A DNA stretch of 64,000 nt from Ulva prolifera. Taxonomy: Eukaryota > Chlorophyta > Ulvophyceae > Ulvales > Ulvaceae. Below the pieces are notes generated by a model, which ran no database searches, was not told where the DNA came from, and saw only the letters and a program-made list of their open reading frames with translations. The translations under genes were made by a program, and so were the position numbers. The stretch lies in the NCBI GenBank assembly GCA_023078555.1, contig CM041203.1:5044538-5108537 (forward strand), read 5' to 3'. Positions within the stretch are counted from its first letter, which is position 1. Each line of letters starts with the position of its first letter. Below are positions 45,901 through 57,216 of this stretch, piece after piece.

Positions 45901-47513
45901 CGGCTGTGGTCTGCTCGGGGCTGCCACAGAATGGAGCCAGTCGAGTGAGCACTGCAGAAGGCCTGTGGCTGTGTGCCCATATGCCGGCTTTGAACCCATA
46001 TGTGAGACACTGAATGAAACGTAAAGTACACCTGGATTTAGTGTGCCGTCGCCTCACCGACATGTGGCTTACCGGGCGTATGTTGGGGATAATCGCATCT
46101 GTGGCCCGAGGGTCACGTGGTTGATGCTCTTGCAGAAGCCAGGGTGCAGTTCACGTGGACCGTCAGCGTATTCTCTAAACAGCTGATGCGATCCACAAGC
46201 ATGGATCCACGTGGAGACCAGGCGCAGTCTGCCCTATCCCGCAGGGAGAACGGTACAAACATTGCACTTGTTGCACCTGTGGCGTGTAAAAGTGAAGTTA
46301 GAAGCATGTGTGGGTTCTTTTTTGGTGTCGCGTTGAGTAGTTGCCAATGCTCCGGCAATTGGCTAGCACTCAGCATCTTGGTTTCATTCATGTGTCCTGA
46401 AGATGGCAAGACATGGGCGAGGGCGCACTTTCTCATCAAGTCAGCAACAGCTGTGGACCGGTCACAATGATTTTAATGATTCACAGACTGAAGACAAGTG
46501 CAGTAGGTAACAGTAGTGGACATATTTTGCAGCATCCTTCCATTCCAGGCACACGCAATGGTGCAATGGAGCAGCTTTGATGACATCATCCGCTTCTGAC
46601 GTGCCGATGAGTGTTTTGTCGCAGCAAATCTGTGCTGAAGCGCATGGTTGCTATGCAGGATATGCAGACAATGCAACGTATCGCGGGCTAGGGCTGGCAT
46701 CTTTGACAGCGTGAACTTGGCGATCATGGCACGGTCGTGACCGGGAGGTGGCTACCCGTATCAGACTGCGTTGCGTAGACACATGCAGTCGCCCGAGGGC
46801 GCTGTCCGCGCCTAGCAAAGCAGCATGGTGGGCCCTGCCACAGTCAAGGGCGACAGGCTGAGCGGGGAAAGCCGCGTTCACTTCAGTATATGACATGTAA
46901 TCGGGCCGGACGGTGTGACCGTTTGTGAACACTTCATGTTCACGAAATAAAAATGTGCAAAGTGATCTGCAGGGGTCAACACCACATTGCCCTCTTGCTG
47001 CGACACCGTCACTAGATCGAGGTGCCAAGTGACCGCAGCGCATTCCAGCGAATGCCTCAAGTGCAGGGGCTCGGCACATGGCAATCCAAGAAGACGAAAC
47101 TATATCGTTGATGGGGGTTGTAGCGTAGTTGATGTAGGTGGCATCCCGCCCGCAGGTCAAGAGCTCAAGCTCTCAGGAAGACATTCAAAACTCGACCTAT
47201 TGCAGTAATCTGGCAGGCAACACCCAGATAATCTGGCTTCATAACCTTACTGTATCAAGATAACAAAGAAGTTGTGACTTCGAAAGTAGAACGGGTGATC
47301 CCGGCCTCGACCGCGCAAGGATGCCCCCACCGATCACGTGAAGCGAACAACATATGAACAGGCAGACCCACTGTGGCAGATCGCCATCCAAGTGTCAGTC
47401 AAAAAAAGTCCTGTGCAATATTGAGAAGTTGAGCCTGTGTATGAAAGAAGACGGCTCACCTGGGGGTACATGAGAGTAATTTGACAGCCCTGACACTGTA
47501 TCTGGCACTGCAT
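42949..47513 (-). CDS. LSD1-type zinc-finger protein (three fingers)
   Basis: Plant LSD1/LOL family: C2C2-type zinc-finger regulators of programmed cell death and oxidative-stress responses in land plants; their role in algae is little known. Exons, 5' to 3': 47513-47460, 44161-43934, 43606-43319, 43002-42949, all phase 0, 207 residues. Exon 1 begins MQCQIQCQGCQITLMYPQ, the typical family start. Finger 1 continues in exon 2 as GAANVRCSQCQ; finger 2 is CAGCQVMLMYPRGANNVQC; finger 3, in exon 3, is CSSCHTWLMYSYGARSVKC. All four cysteines of each finger are present. A Pro/Ala-rich linker leads to the C-terminal VVVQNPSTVDEKGNE, a family hallmark. Intron 1 is 3.3 kb and splits finger 1. The last exon (17 codons) is the least certain part. 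Confidence 0.92.
44449..44526 (+). repeat. SINE 3' fragment in LSD1 intron
   Basis: Reads TCCCGTTAATGCGGTGTTGT and later CAGGATACGACTCAGTAAG, matching the 3' half of the SINE at 3571. The tRNA-like head is missing. It lies in intron 1 of the LSD1-like gene, antisense to it. Confidence 0.7.
45610..45723. repeat. Two short tandem duplications
   Basis: A 22-base unit (aggatcagatgcactgcctc + tc) occurs at 45610-45631 and 45632-45653. Just after it, a 26-base unit starting cagcacctgcctagcagtca or its variant is duplicated at about 45672-45723. Both lie inside intron 1 of the LSD1-like gene. Confidence 0.8.
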
Positions 47514-48371
47514 TTCGTCCTTATTTGCTCCAAGGTCCAGAAGAAAGTTCTCCTGTGCTACGTACCGAATCCAGGCGGGCCTCGGGTGCCGGGACGCTTC
47601 TTGCGACGAAAACTGGGACCTACGATGGCACTTGAACACACCGCGAGCACTAGAACAAATTGAATTGCTTCGGAAGCTGGAACTGCACAGATATACCTGG
47701 ATATTGATATCAATTCATGGCGAACGAGTGAAGACAGCGTGTGGCATCCTGGGTATTTTGCGAACTTCCGTACCAGTGCTGGCGCCCCACCCAGCTGTGC
47801 CTGTGGTACTGACCAGCTCAACTTAGGCAAGACAGCAACGTAAGAAGGGGACATGCACAATAGCTCCGTGAAGGGTACTCTCACGTCTGTCCCGATGCAT
47901 GCTGCTCGCCATCCGTCCCCCCCGCGGGTGCTCGAGCATGCTCCGGAATGTAAGGCGTGGCATGGGTGTGCATTCACCTACATGTGACAGGCGACCAGCA
48001 GGCGAATAGGATGCACAATCTGCACCTATAGTAGAGATTGGCAGCAGCCGATGCGCACTGTCGAACAGGCGTCAAACAAGTGGCGTCCTGTGAATTCGCT
48101 CTTCACATGGCACACACCTTCCTAATCCGCCGCTCGTGCTTCTATTTGTAAGCGATCGACGCAGCACGATCCAATCACGCTGGATACAATGCTCACAGGA
48201 TCTGAAGAGATCGAGCGACTGGACCCGGCCACGTTGGGGCCAGCGGGGTTAAGTACTGCAATGGCTGTGAGGTACTCCTCGGCCCAGTCACCGAAAAGTT
48301 TCGCTTCTTGACTGTTCTGTGGGCATGTGATGCCGTTCATTCGTACGTGTCCTCTTGAGCCGTCCCGTTGA
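47514..48371. other. Divergent region, LSD1-like / 48.4 kb gene
   Basis: Upstream of the LSD1-like start (47513, minus) and of the plus-strand gene supported from about 48372. It should contain the LSD1-like promoter and possibly upstream exons of the plus gene. A minus frame at 48122-48340 (AIAVLNPAGPNVAG) is open but unsupported. Confidence 0.35.
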
Positions 48372-49738
48372 AGTGCTTCCGTCGAGACGGACTCGTTGCT
48401 CTCGACGGGAGTGCGACTGCTATGGCATTTCCGTCAATTGCCCAAGCCAGTGTGCAGGGCTGCTGATCGCAACAAGCCATGGAATATCCACATCCGCTAC
48501 TGCAATCGCCCACTTCATTACCGCCACACGCAGCACAAGGATGTGCCCGCGAGGGCAGACCTGGAGGTGAGCAGACAACCGAATGTGTGCCAGGCCAGTC
48601 ATGTAGTCTTCAGATGCAGCTGGTAGTACCTAAGCCAGCTGTTCATCCCTCATCGCGCAATGATTGCACTAGCACCTTCATACTTGGCATTGTAATGCAG
48701 TCTGTGTACTGCAGTGCCGATACTTCTTCTCAGCAACATCCCCATGTCTGAGGTATGGCTCAAGTACAACACACCCACATTCGCTTGCCGCTGTGCTCAT
48801 TTGGGAATCTAGACCCCCAGCTGGAAGTGCTATTCATGCTGACAGAGGGCTCTAGCTCAGGTTGTGAGTCTTGTCATTCCTTTGGCTGCCTCTTGTTGTT
48901 GACAGAGGCCGCTGTGCATCCTACACATGACATGGCTCCGCCTTTCTCCAGCACCATTGCAAAAATTCGCTATGGCTGCTTGAATGTCATGTCCCTGCCT
49001 GTAAGAGCAGGCTGGATGCAGGCGCAAGCCACCCTTTCGCAACTGTGGCCACTGGTGTGGGGTGACCAGGTCGATGTGACTTGCAGGACTGCCCGTCACA
49101 CCAACCCGTTGTCTCCGCAGTACAGCCTGGTCGCGAAGGACGTGCCTATGATCTGCCAGGTGCGTGCCATTCACGCTCTGCAATGTTGCTGTAGCACACG
49201 CACAGTCTCACAACTCTACAAACCCATCTCAAAGGCATGCTTCTGTCGAATTCGGCACTCCCACATCCACGTTCCTCCAGAGTCGGCAACCATCATCCTG
49301 CTGCTAGACACATACTTCTGTCAAGCGCCTGACATACTTGCTATGAACAACCATCATCGTGCTGCTACACACAACAAAGCATCGACTATCTGACACACGT
49401 GCCACTGGTGACAGCTCCGGGGTGGGACTGACGACCTCGCGTGCGTCACCAAGCCCCCCAAGCCACAGATGTCGTTGATGACTGCGGACGTGCCGGGAGC
49501 CCAGGCGAAGCCGGCACGGCGCCCCCGGGCTGCCCGCACGGCCCCAGCACCAGCTGCCCTGTCAGCGCTGCATCAGACCTCCATGCAGCCCCTCTGCCAG
49601 CGGCAGTCCTCCACGGAGTGTGTGGCGACTGCTGGACATGAGGCACCTCCTAGCGGGATCGATTACGCGGCGGCGTCACAGACGGTCGTTCATGTGCCGC
49701 TGGACGTGTCTGACATCGTGGTGTGGCTTCTGGTGTAG
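48372..49738 (+). CDS. Unrecognised gene, 5' end open
   Basis: Three plus-strand exons connect in phase 0: about 48372-48566, 48908-49159 and 49469-49738, with donors GTGAGC and GTGCGT. The first exon reads like folded protein (TDSLLSTGVRLLWHFRQLPK; NIHIRYCNRPLHYRH). The second has PPFSSTIAKIRYGCLNVMSL. The last is Ala/Arg-rich, then ends VVHVPLDVSDIVVWLLV. No family was recognised. The start of the first exon is unclear because no strong acceptor or ATG precedes it, so 5' exons are probably missing. The acceptor used for exon 2 (GACAGAG) is weaker than usual here. Confidence 0.42.
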
Positions 49739-52700
49739 CCTGCACTTGGTGCGAGGGCCACATGTTTGGGATAGGTGTTGGCGTAGGACTAGCCTGGCAA
49801 CGTGCGTGGTCGCATGTACGAAACCCCCCAGCGGCAACCCTGAGCGGCATCATGGGGTCATGTGGAGGTGGCAGTTGCACGGGGCGCAGTCTGACTGAGC
49901 CGCAGTTGTCTCGTGGCTCTATGACAGCCTGCCACCCAACGGCTTTGGAATGTAGAGGCCACTGACTGGACTGGGCGATTGGTTCATGCGCTGTAGAGCA
50001 TTGCTGACTGCACAGCGCCGAGTCAGCATGCGTGCAGCTCTTGATCAACACCAATGCCCAGCCTCCCATGCCTAACGTGCAAACGGAACAGTGGACTACG
50101 AGCATTTCGCCAGAGCAAACTGACATGTGCCCTGCAAATCGTGCATGTACAGTGGAGTAGATGGAGTTTGGAATCTGTGTGATATCCTCACGCGGCCTCG
50201 AGTACGTCCATATGTGGCGTCCGCACTGCAGGGCGTTGACTGCGGGTGGCATGCAGGTGCCACGGCGGCGCTTCACCACACGAGTCCCTTGCAGCCTCAC
50301 CACAGAGGGCATCGCGGCGGCAGCCCCGCTGTACCGCACCCCGAGCCGAGAGGTCCGCCCCCGACATTGGTACCCCACATATATCAAAATGTCTATATAT
50401 AATAACAATCAATTTATATATTTGATGCGCCACATCGACGCCTGCCGCACATCCGTACTCTGTGGGCATTCTGGCTCGTCTCCTCCACACTCTTGAGAGT
50501 TCTTCCTGTGGCAGGCCCGCGCCACTATGCATGAACCTTCATGGTGGTGGACATCACAGCCGTGTACTATACCTCCGCCGTGCGCATGTCCCCCTTGGCA
50601 CAAGCTACGACTAGTATCGCGGCCGCAGCATGGCCGACAGCGTAACAGGGACCATTGGTTGGCCGACTCGAGCGATTTCCATGTAGACAACACAATGCAC
50701 TATCACATCATGGCCCTGAGTACATTGTGCCCAGTTTATCTGATTCACTTTTGTGCGCTAGCTATAGCCAGATGTGCTTGCCAAGGTTGTGGATCCATGT
50801 CATTATCGGACCTTGACGATACCAGATGGTTGGGTCCATATGCTGAAGGGCCCCCGGATAAGCCAGCCCGTTCAGATGACCGTGCGGGCCTCACAGGGCG
50901 TGCGCCTGTGGTGCGGTGTTGGGTCGCTTTGCAGCATTTCCAGGACTGCCACCCCGAAATTAGATGTGAATATTCGGAATTGTTCATTTGATCGGGCCCG
51001 ATGACCCAACACTGCTGTGGTGAACGAGGTGGTCATGCACCCACAGGGGCACGTGGCCCCGATCATCCGGAGTTGCAACATGTGGATGTTCCCTTGAGTA
51101 TCCAGCTAAAATAGTTCAGATTTGCTATGCTTTTTGCCTTTTGCCTTGCTGCGCACCCAGATGTGACCCCACGACCTCCCACAGGAGGGACCAGCCGATG
51201 CACATGTTGACAGTGGGGCCTGGTGCAGGCCTTGCGGGAGTATACTGACAAGCGCAAGAAGCAGGCCGTTGACCGCGCCGCACAGCACGGCGTGCCGGGA
51301 GCACTCGGAGCGTCTGGGTGCATCGGGCTGCAACACGGCAGCGTGGAGGGCCTTGCCCAGTATGGCCGAGGTGGCCACGGCAGTTTCATGAGCGGTGGGC
51401 AGCAGCGGCTCCCTGAGTGCCGGCCCAAGATGACGTCTTCGTTTCCGGGCTTGGTATCAGGCCTCAGCAGCATGGCACAGGCAAAGCATCTTCGATCGAA
51501 TGGATTGGGAAGATTCCCTCCCACGACCGCACATAAGCACGTGTTTGGGACAGGACGGAACGTGCGAGTGCATGAGATGCCTCCCCGTGTCAAGGGTGAT
51601 TGCTGAGGGCTTGCGCTTCCAGGCTGGGGGATGGTGGCGTGGTACCGATGGAGAAGCGGCAGCATGGACTGATAGACAGGTTCTGCCGTGCGCGCACAGG
51701 CATGTTCGTAGCGCGCCGTTCAGAGGACAATGTGGGCAGAGCGGCATGAGCGATTTTACTCTGGTGAAAGACAGCACAAGCGGTGTCAGGCTCAGTTACA
51801 CTTGATTAATGGCTCTTGCACAAAACCACCATAACAGCCAAAGCCCCCATTAAAGCGCTCGCATGGTTGAACAGCTGTTACAGCACAGTTATCGATGCGT
51901 GTTGCGAATCATGCAGTGGCTATGTTTCTGATGGACATTTTGGTCACGCTCACGGGCCAGAGCGAGCCTGCTACCGAGGGACCTTGAGACAGGATCTGTG
52001 GAGCCGGGAACAACATGTAACATCTGGTGCGGTGGATGTCTGCTAGCCACACCTGTAGGCTTTATATCTCAATGGCCTTGAGCGGAAAGTGATACCTGAC
52101 GGCGCGAACAGGCCTTTGCTGCAAGCTGTGTGTCAAATCGTGCAAGTCCTGGAGACCATGGGTAGGGCTCTGTGGTCTTGGCATCAACATTTCAGTCGCA
52201 GGCAGTATCCTTTGCTGATGCTGATGTCCAAGAGGTCAAGAGATGCCTGTATAGCTATCATAAAGCTGCATGTGGAGGCATGCCAGTCCCATTGGATTTG
52301 CTGATGGATCAAAGGCCAGATCCAGTATGTCGACTGAATGGGAAGCAAATCACGACTACTCGTAGATCATAGCAAAGTAAATGATCCACGTGAAAGAGCA
52401 AATGCGGCCCTTCAAGGGTGACATGCATGAAAAGCAACAGTCACTCAAGCCTATGGATTGCAGAATCTTTTCCGCGGAGCAACATCGCACCTTGTGCCAT
52501 GAGCTGCTCACGATCTCTTGTGATGGGCAGTACTGCTTTGACGGATCTGGTCAGCGGTGGGCGACACCGCACAAAGTGCAGTCGCATCATACAACTACCG
52601 TCACCGCACAGCACCTCTGCATCTGATTCAGTGAGTCTGCACGCACGACCATCCATCATCAGCCACAGTGGCCCCAGGGTCAAGACTAGCAAAGCTCCCA

Positions 52701-53172
52701 CCAAAAACTAGCCCCGAACCTGTGCCATATTGATTTGTGAGGCAGTTCAATCCATTGACCCGTGCGTTCTCCAGCATGCGAAGCGGTTGTGCTGCTACCT
52801 GGCCACAAGTGATAGCCATCAGAAAGCGCAGGGACAGCCCAGCAGGACCATATGTGCCACAGTAATTCGATGTGCGATTCTCAGCACTGCCTCTGGTCAC
52901 AATCACCTTCGGGAGGCTCTGCATGGGATGTCCTCACCTTGTCTCTTCCGCTGGACCTATTCTATCACGTGTCATCAGCACTGCATCCGGCGTTTAAGTG
53001 AATAGAGTCGCTGGCCGCTGTGTAGCTCTGTCCCAGGTGCGCCAAAGTCACACAGTACTCCTCGAAACGTAGGCAGCAATCCTCGACAGCTCATCAAGCA
53101 GCCCGACTCAGAACCACAGCCTCCTGCCTCCACAACCACCAGAGGCCGTCCACCAGCAGCCCAGCCATCAAC
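49739..53172. other. 3.4 kb with no supported gene
   Basis: A 252-codon minus frame (49650-50408) and several shorter frames are open but show no family motif. Exon-like minus frames are 51240-51470 (LLPTAHETAVATSAILGKAL) and 52760-52924 (YGPAGLSLRFLMAITCGQ, followed by GTAGCA). A SINE fragment lies at 51051. A low-expression or fast-evolving gene cannot be excluded. Confidence 0.35.
51051..51130 (+). repeat. SINE 3' fragment, diverged
   Basis: Carries GTGGCCCCGATCATCCGGAG and, later, TTGAGTATCCAGCTAAAATA followed by GTTCAGATTTGCT, paralleling the 3' end of the SINE copies at 3571 and 44449. Confidence 0.5.
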
Positions 53173-55068
53173 CTATGCCTCTGCATCTCCCTCTGCATCT
53201 CCCTCAACAGCCTCGGAAGTCTCCTCCGCGTCCACCCCAATTCCGCTGCCGCCGACATCAGCTGCTGCCTGCTCGTCACCGCCATGATCTATCGCATCAT
53301 CACCCACAACTGCAATCTCGTCTTCTGTAGCACCTTCCTGCTCCACCCCTGCCTCCTCAACAGGAGCCACCATCTCCTCGTCCACCCCTTCCCCCGCCGT
53401 GTTCTCATCGTCGCCATTCTGGCCAACCTCTGTGCTTCCCAGGGCAGGGAGCTCCTCTGCAGCCTCTGTGTTGCCGTCCTCAAGGACCTCCACTGCTATG
53501 TCCTCCTCTGCGCCAGTCTCCTGGGTCACTTCCTCGCCGTGTTGGCCTCCAGAGGACGGCTCATCGCCAGGGCACTCTGATGCCTCTGTGTCCGGCACAG
53601 GCAGGTCAGGGAGCAGCGCTGCGAGCGTGTTTGAAGCTGCAGGCCCAGGCGGATCCAGCAGTGCGGCCTCGGGGCTGGTGCTGTTGTTAGCGGGTGGCGG
53701 GGTGGACTTGATTCGGGCCATCAGTGTCAGCGCGTCTGTGAAGCCGTGCTGCAGCGTGCGGTCAGCTCCGTTCCTGTCCAGACCTTGCGAGAAGGCATGG
53801 GCCTGTACAATGGTGAGGTTGGAACAGCCGCTTCTCCTTCAGCAGCTGGCAAAAACAATCGCAGGGCTGGGGAATCCACGCCACAGCGGTTGCTAGGTGT
53901 GCGGACAGCCTGAACTTAGCAGCATGCTTGATAGGATTGAGGATCAATATCGCTCAAGGTCGGTGTGCACAGCTGTCGCAAGCAAATGTCCTGCGCCGTC
54001 CAGCGACGGCAGACGAGGGCATGCCCACGACGACGGAATTAATGTCCAGGTGTGTTTGGTGTCATGCAACAACATGACAATGATGTACCAAAACAGTGCA
54101 TTTACAAGCCACAATCAGTTGCAACAGTACAAAAGTACCACAGTGTGAGCTGTTCAACGGTGGTTCGTGAGACGATACGCCGGGGAAGATGTGAAGCATG
54201 TAGATCTACACTGCACGATGCGCTGAGAAGGACAGAATGTACTGCAATATCTCCAGATCGCCTGTATTATAGATGGAGAATGCTGCTGCCAAGCCTGTGC
54301 AGGCGTTGACAGCTTCGACAACGAGGACTGATCGTCACATCCAAGTGATGTACTGCTGTGTAAAGTAAAGTAAATCTGAATTTACTGAGCCGTATCCTGT
54401 TGGCAATGTCCGCTGTGGTCGTGTGCTGCTGAACGCTGGCAACAACAGGCTGGCAACTCAGTGATGACAATTGGCAACCTCGAGTCAAGACTGAAGTGGA
54501 TCATCTAGATGCAGTTTTCAATAGATGACGTGCTTGCTAGCTGATGGATCGCTAATGTGCATGGAAACACGTAGCGGCGCTGGCCCACGCACCGCAGCCA
54601 TGTAGTCTTTCAGGTGGAAGTGCGCATAGCCCTTCTGATACCACGCATCTCCTGAGTACGGCACTGCCTTTAGCACGACATCGGCATCCGCTGCACAGGC
54701 AGAAAAAGTCACATCATCTCGGTCCATCACAAGCAAGCAATTTCGCCGGCCTCAGCAGCCATGAACGTACCCAGAGACTTGGCATATTCCCCAATCTGGC
54801 AAAATGCCGTGGATCGTATTCTGAGGACCTTATAATTCCCTGGAGTCAGCTTCAGTGCCTCGTTGCATACCTCCACCGCTCGTTCAAACCTTTTCTGGAT
54901 GAGCAGCCGCTTTGCTCGTTCTCTCAGCTACAGTCCAGATGCAACTGAATGTACCAGACATGAATGCCATCTTGTTCCACCGTCCCTGCCGATCGAGGCA
55001 GCGCTACTTCAGCTCACCTGTGCGCTCTGCTTGTCCCGGACCGCAACTGCCTCCAGCGTTGCAGCCAT
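53173..55068 (-). CDS. TPR protein with long acidic tail
   Basis: Exons, 5' to 3': 55068-55018, 54927-54771, 54690-54593, 53802-53173; phases agree throughout and give 311 residues. It starts MAATLEAVAVRDKQSAQ. Residues 18-150 form about three tetratricopeptide repeats: RFERAVEVCNEALKLTPGN; ADADVVLKAVPYSGDAWYQK with GYAHFHLKDYMAA; and AFSQGLDRNGADRTLQHGF. Residues 165-311 are extremely rich in Glu and Asp (EEDIAVEVLEDGNTEAAEE) with no predicted order. TPR arrays bind peptide termini of chaperones and other partners. An acidic tail is common in histone or ribosomal-protein chaperones, so such a role is possible but only inferred. Its 5' end lies about 500 bases from the FLU start on the other strand. 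Confidence 0.85.
54360..54413 (-). repeat. SINE 3' fragment
   Basis: On the minus strand it reads ACATTGCCAACAGGATACGG, then CTCAGTAAATTCAGATTTAC and a T-rich end, matching the SINE 3' terminus. It lies in the 53803-54592 intron of the TPR gene, in the sense of the gene. Confidence 0.7.
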
Positions 55069-55564
55069 GAATGCTCAGCTACTCAAAGTTGAGGATCTCT
55101 CCTACGTACTTCAAGTTAATACACATCGCAGTCCAGGTTATCTTCTGGCCCGCACTGCCATTTTCATGAGCCACGCACGGGCAGTCTACAACATGTCGCG
55201 TACAATAATTTTCTGGTGGCGATGGGCGTCACGCAGTCCGTGTACAAGGCTCGTCAGCGTGGAGCGTGGCAGATGTCGTGACTTGCGACATGCACGCTTC
55301 CTGATGTGGTCTCAAGTGCGATCAGCTGGCAGGGTGAGCATATCTTCGGCACGTGCCGTGCACAGTTGGGCTCACGCAAGTGTCGTGCGAGACCACTCCA
55401 CAGTGGCCAATGTTCATGCACACAATGGTACTGAGAACTCGACTGCTCGATGTTAAATTCTGAAATCCGGAGGAGCTGATACACCCAATCGTAGTATCGC
55501 GTATCGGTCCACTTAGATCGTGTTGCGCAAGTACGCGGCAAGCGATACCGCCAAAAAAATCGTC
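55069..55564. promoter_or_regulatory. Shared upstream region, TPR gene / FLU
   Basis: Lies between two divergent start codons. It should contain both promoters. No specific element was recognised, and a short upstream FLU exon is possible because an ACACTAG acceptor-like site occurs near 55580. Confidence 0.4.
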
Positions 55565-57216
55565 ATGCCATACACACTAGGTCACCTTCAAAGCCGGACG
55601 GGCAGCAGGGTCGGACCTTGCTGCGCAAGGGCGCAACCAGAGCACCGGGAAAATCGAAGAGCCGTCTTGGCTCTGCTGCCTGCGCTGTTGGGAGCCACGA
55701 TGACTGGGGACTCTGATGCTGTTGAGGTAGAGCCATTTTTGAAGAGCACGGGAGCACGTGGCTTCCTGGCTGATGAAGAAGAGAAGGCGATTGCGCTCCG
55801 AGTGGAGAAGGAGCTATTGGCCCGCGACGAGCTAGAACGAGAACGCATGGTCTTTGAGCGTGAGGCAAGGAATCAGCAGCGTGGACTGTGCGTCAACATT
55901 ACTTATAAAATTGGTTCTGACTCTGTGGCAGTGTCGCCGATCGCTATGTCGCAAGGGTCCAACCAGCACATGCTGGGTTGGCTGTTGCCACTACGCCAGC
56001 TCTCGCAAACACATACATGCTGACAGCTTCTGACTTCTGCAGATGTGCAACGCCGTTTGGTGTGGACGTTGTGGGGATCACTGAAGCAATAGCACTGATC
56101 GGCGCTCTAGTAGGTGGGCTGGTGGCACGGCAGCGGAAGAAAGAGGCAGAACGACTCAACGAGCAGCTTCGCAAAATCAACATGCAGCTCAGACAACAAG
56201 CTCGTGCTGGAACTGTTTACGCTCCTGGTTTGTCGTACGCTCCGGTCGGTCGTCAAGCTTTCTCTGTCTCGGGCACAGCAACCATCCCATTGAATAACAC
56301 AAACACCGAACAAACCACCGAGACTTCCATGCCGACTCTCAAAGCACTGTCGTCAACAGATGAGGAGCTTTCGCCTGAGCAAGAGAACTGCAGAAAAGTC
56401 ATGCGTGAGGGCAAGCGTCTGTTGAGAAGCAACCAAGGTACGTGTGATCGCATGACCATAGCCACTTGTCTGTACAACACCCACTTAACATCAAGCTACA
56501 ATTCTCAACCGCTCCGCAATGCCTTGACACGATCAATGCTTTTGCTTCGAGTTCACTTACGTGTGGCTGCGATCTTCGCGCAGAATGTTTGCACATCATC
56601 CGCTCTTATATATGCTTAGGAATATGCCATTGCTACAGGTGCAGCAGCTCTAGTGCGATTCGAGAAGGCTCTTTTGATGAGTCAGAAGCTGATGGACCGT
56701 ATCCTGCAGCGCAGAGCCCTGAGGGGTATGGCTGCCAGCTGCCGAATGGTGGTACGATTCCGGCGCACCCAGACCTTGCTTCTGCAGCCCTGTGCAAGGG
56801 CAATGCTGCATCTTGTCAAGAAGCACGGTGTCATTCAGCGTTCCAGTTGCTTGTTCAATGGTGTCTCACCTGGTGTCATCTTTGGAACCCCGCGTCAGTT
56901 CAGCCCCGTGAGAGCATCACATGGATCAAGCTGATGCTATGCAAAATCAGCAGTCAATCTGCTGCATCGTGGCGATTGATGATAGCTGTTTCACCGAAGT
57001 GATTATTGCGAGTGACTGCAGGGCAACAACCCCCAGGCAATCAAGTATCTGAAGCAAGTTTTGAAGATTTCGGAGGAAATGAATGAGTACACGGGAGATG
57101 CTGATGCGTATGGCAGCATCGCCGACATCTATGCTGACATGGGAGAATTCGAGAAGGCTGCCACATACTATGATTCGTACATCAACAAGATGCAGGAGGA
57201 TGGCCAGGCTGTGTGA
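55565..57216 (+). CDS. FLU-type negative regulator of tetrapyrrole synthesis
   Basis: In land plants FLU is a thylakoid-membrane TPR protein that restrains 5-aminolevulinate synthesis by binding glutamyl-tRNA reductase in the dark; Chlamydomonas has FLP. Exons 55565-55887, 56043-56437, 56639-56748 and 57022-57216 join to 340 residues. Diagnostic features: a membrane segment ALIGALVGGLVARQRKK (about residues 122-138), the basic helix LNEQLRKINMQLRQQAR, YAPGLSYAPVGR directly after it, then TPR sequence (VRFEKALLMSQKL; IKYLKQVLKISEEM; DADAYGSIADIYADMGEFEK) ending YYDSYINKMQEDGQAV. This follows the Arabidopsis order closely. The N-terminus has a hydrophobic NRRAVLALLPALLGA segment and a charged helix of about 60 residues not present in my memory of the Arabidopsis protein. 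The start ATG at 55565 is the least certain point. Confidence 0.94.

Noticed and set aside
46651-47160. 169-codon minus ORF inside the LSD1 intron, faintly ankyrin-like
   Set aside because: The resemblance covers only a few residues, the repeat pattern does not continue, and it lies within an intron on the same strand.
49650-50408. 252-codon minus-strand ORF
   Set aside because: Low-order composition with no hydrophobic core or motif; it overlaps the last exon of the plus-strand gene at 49469-49738.
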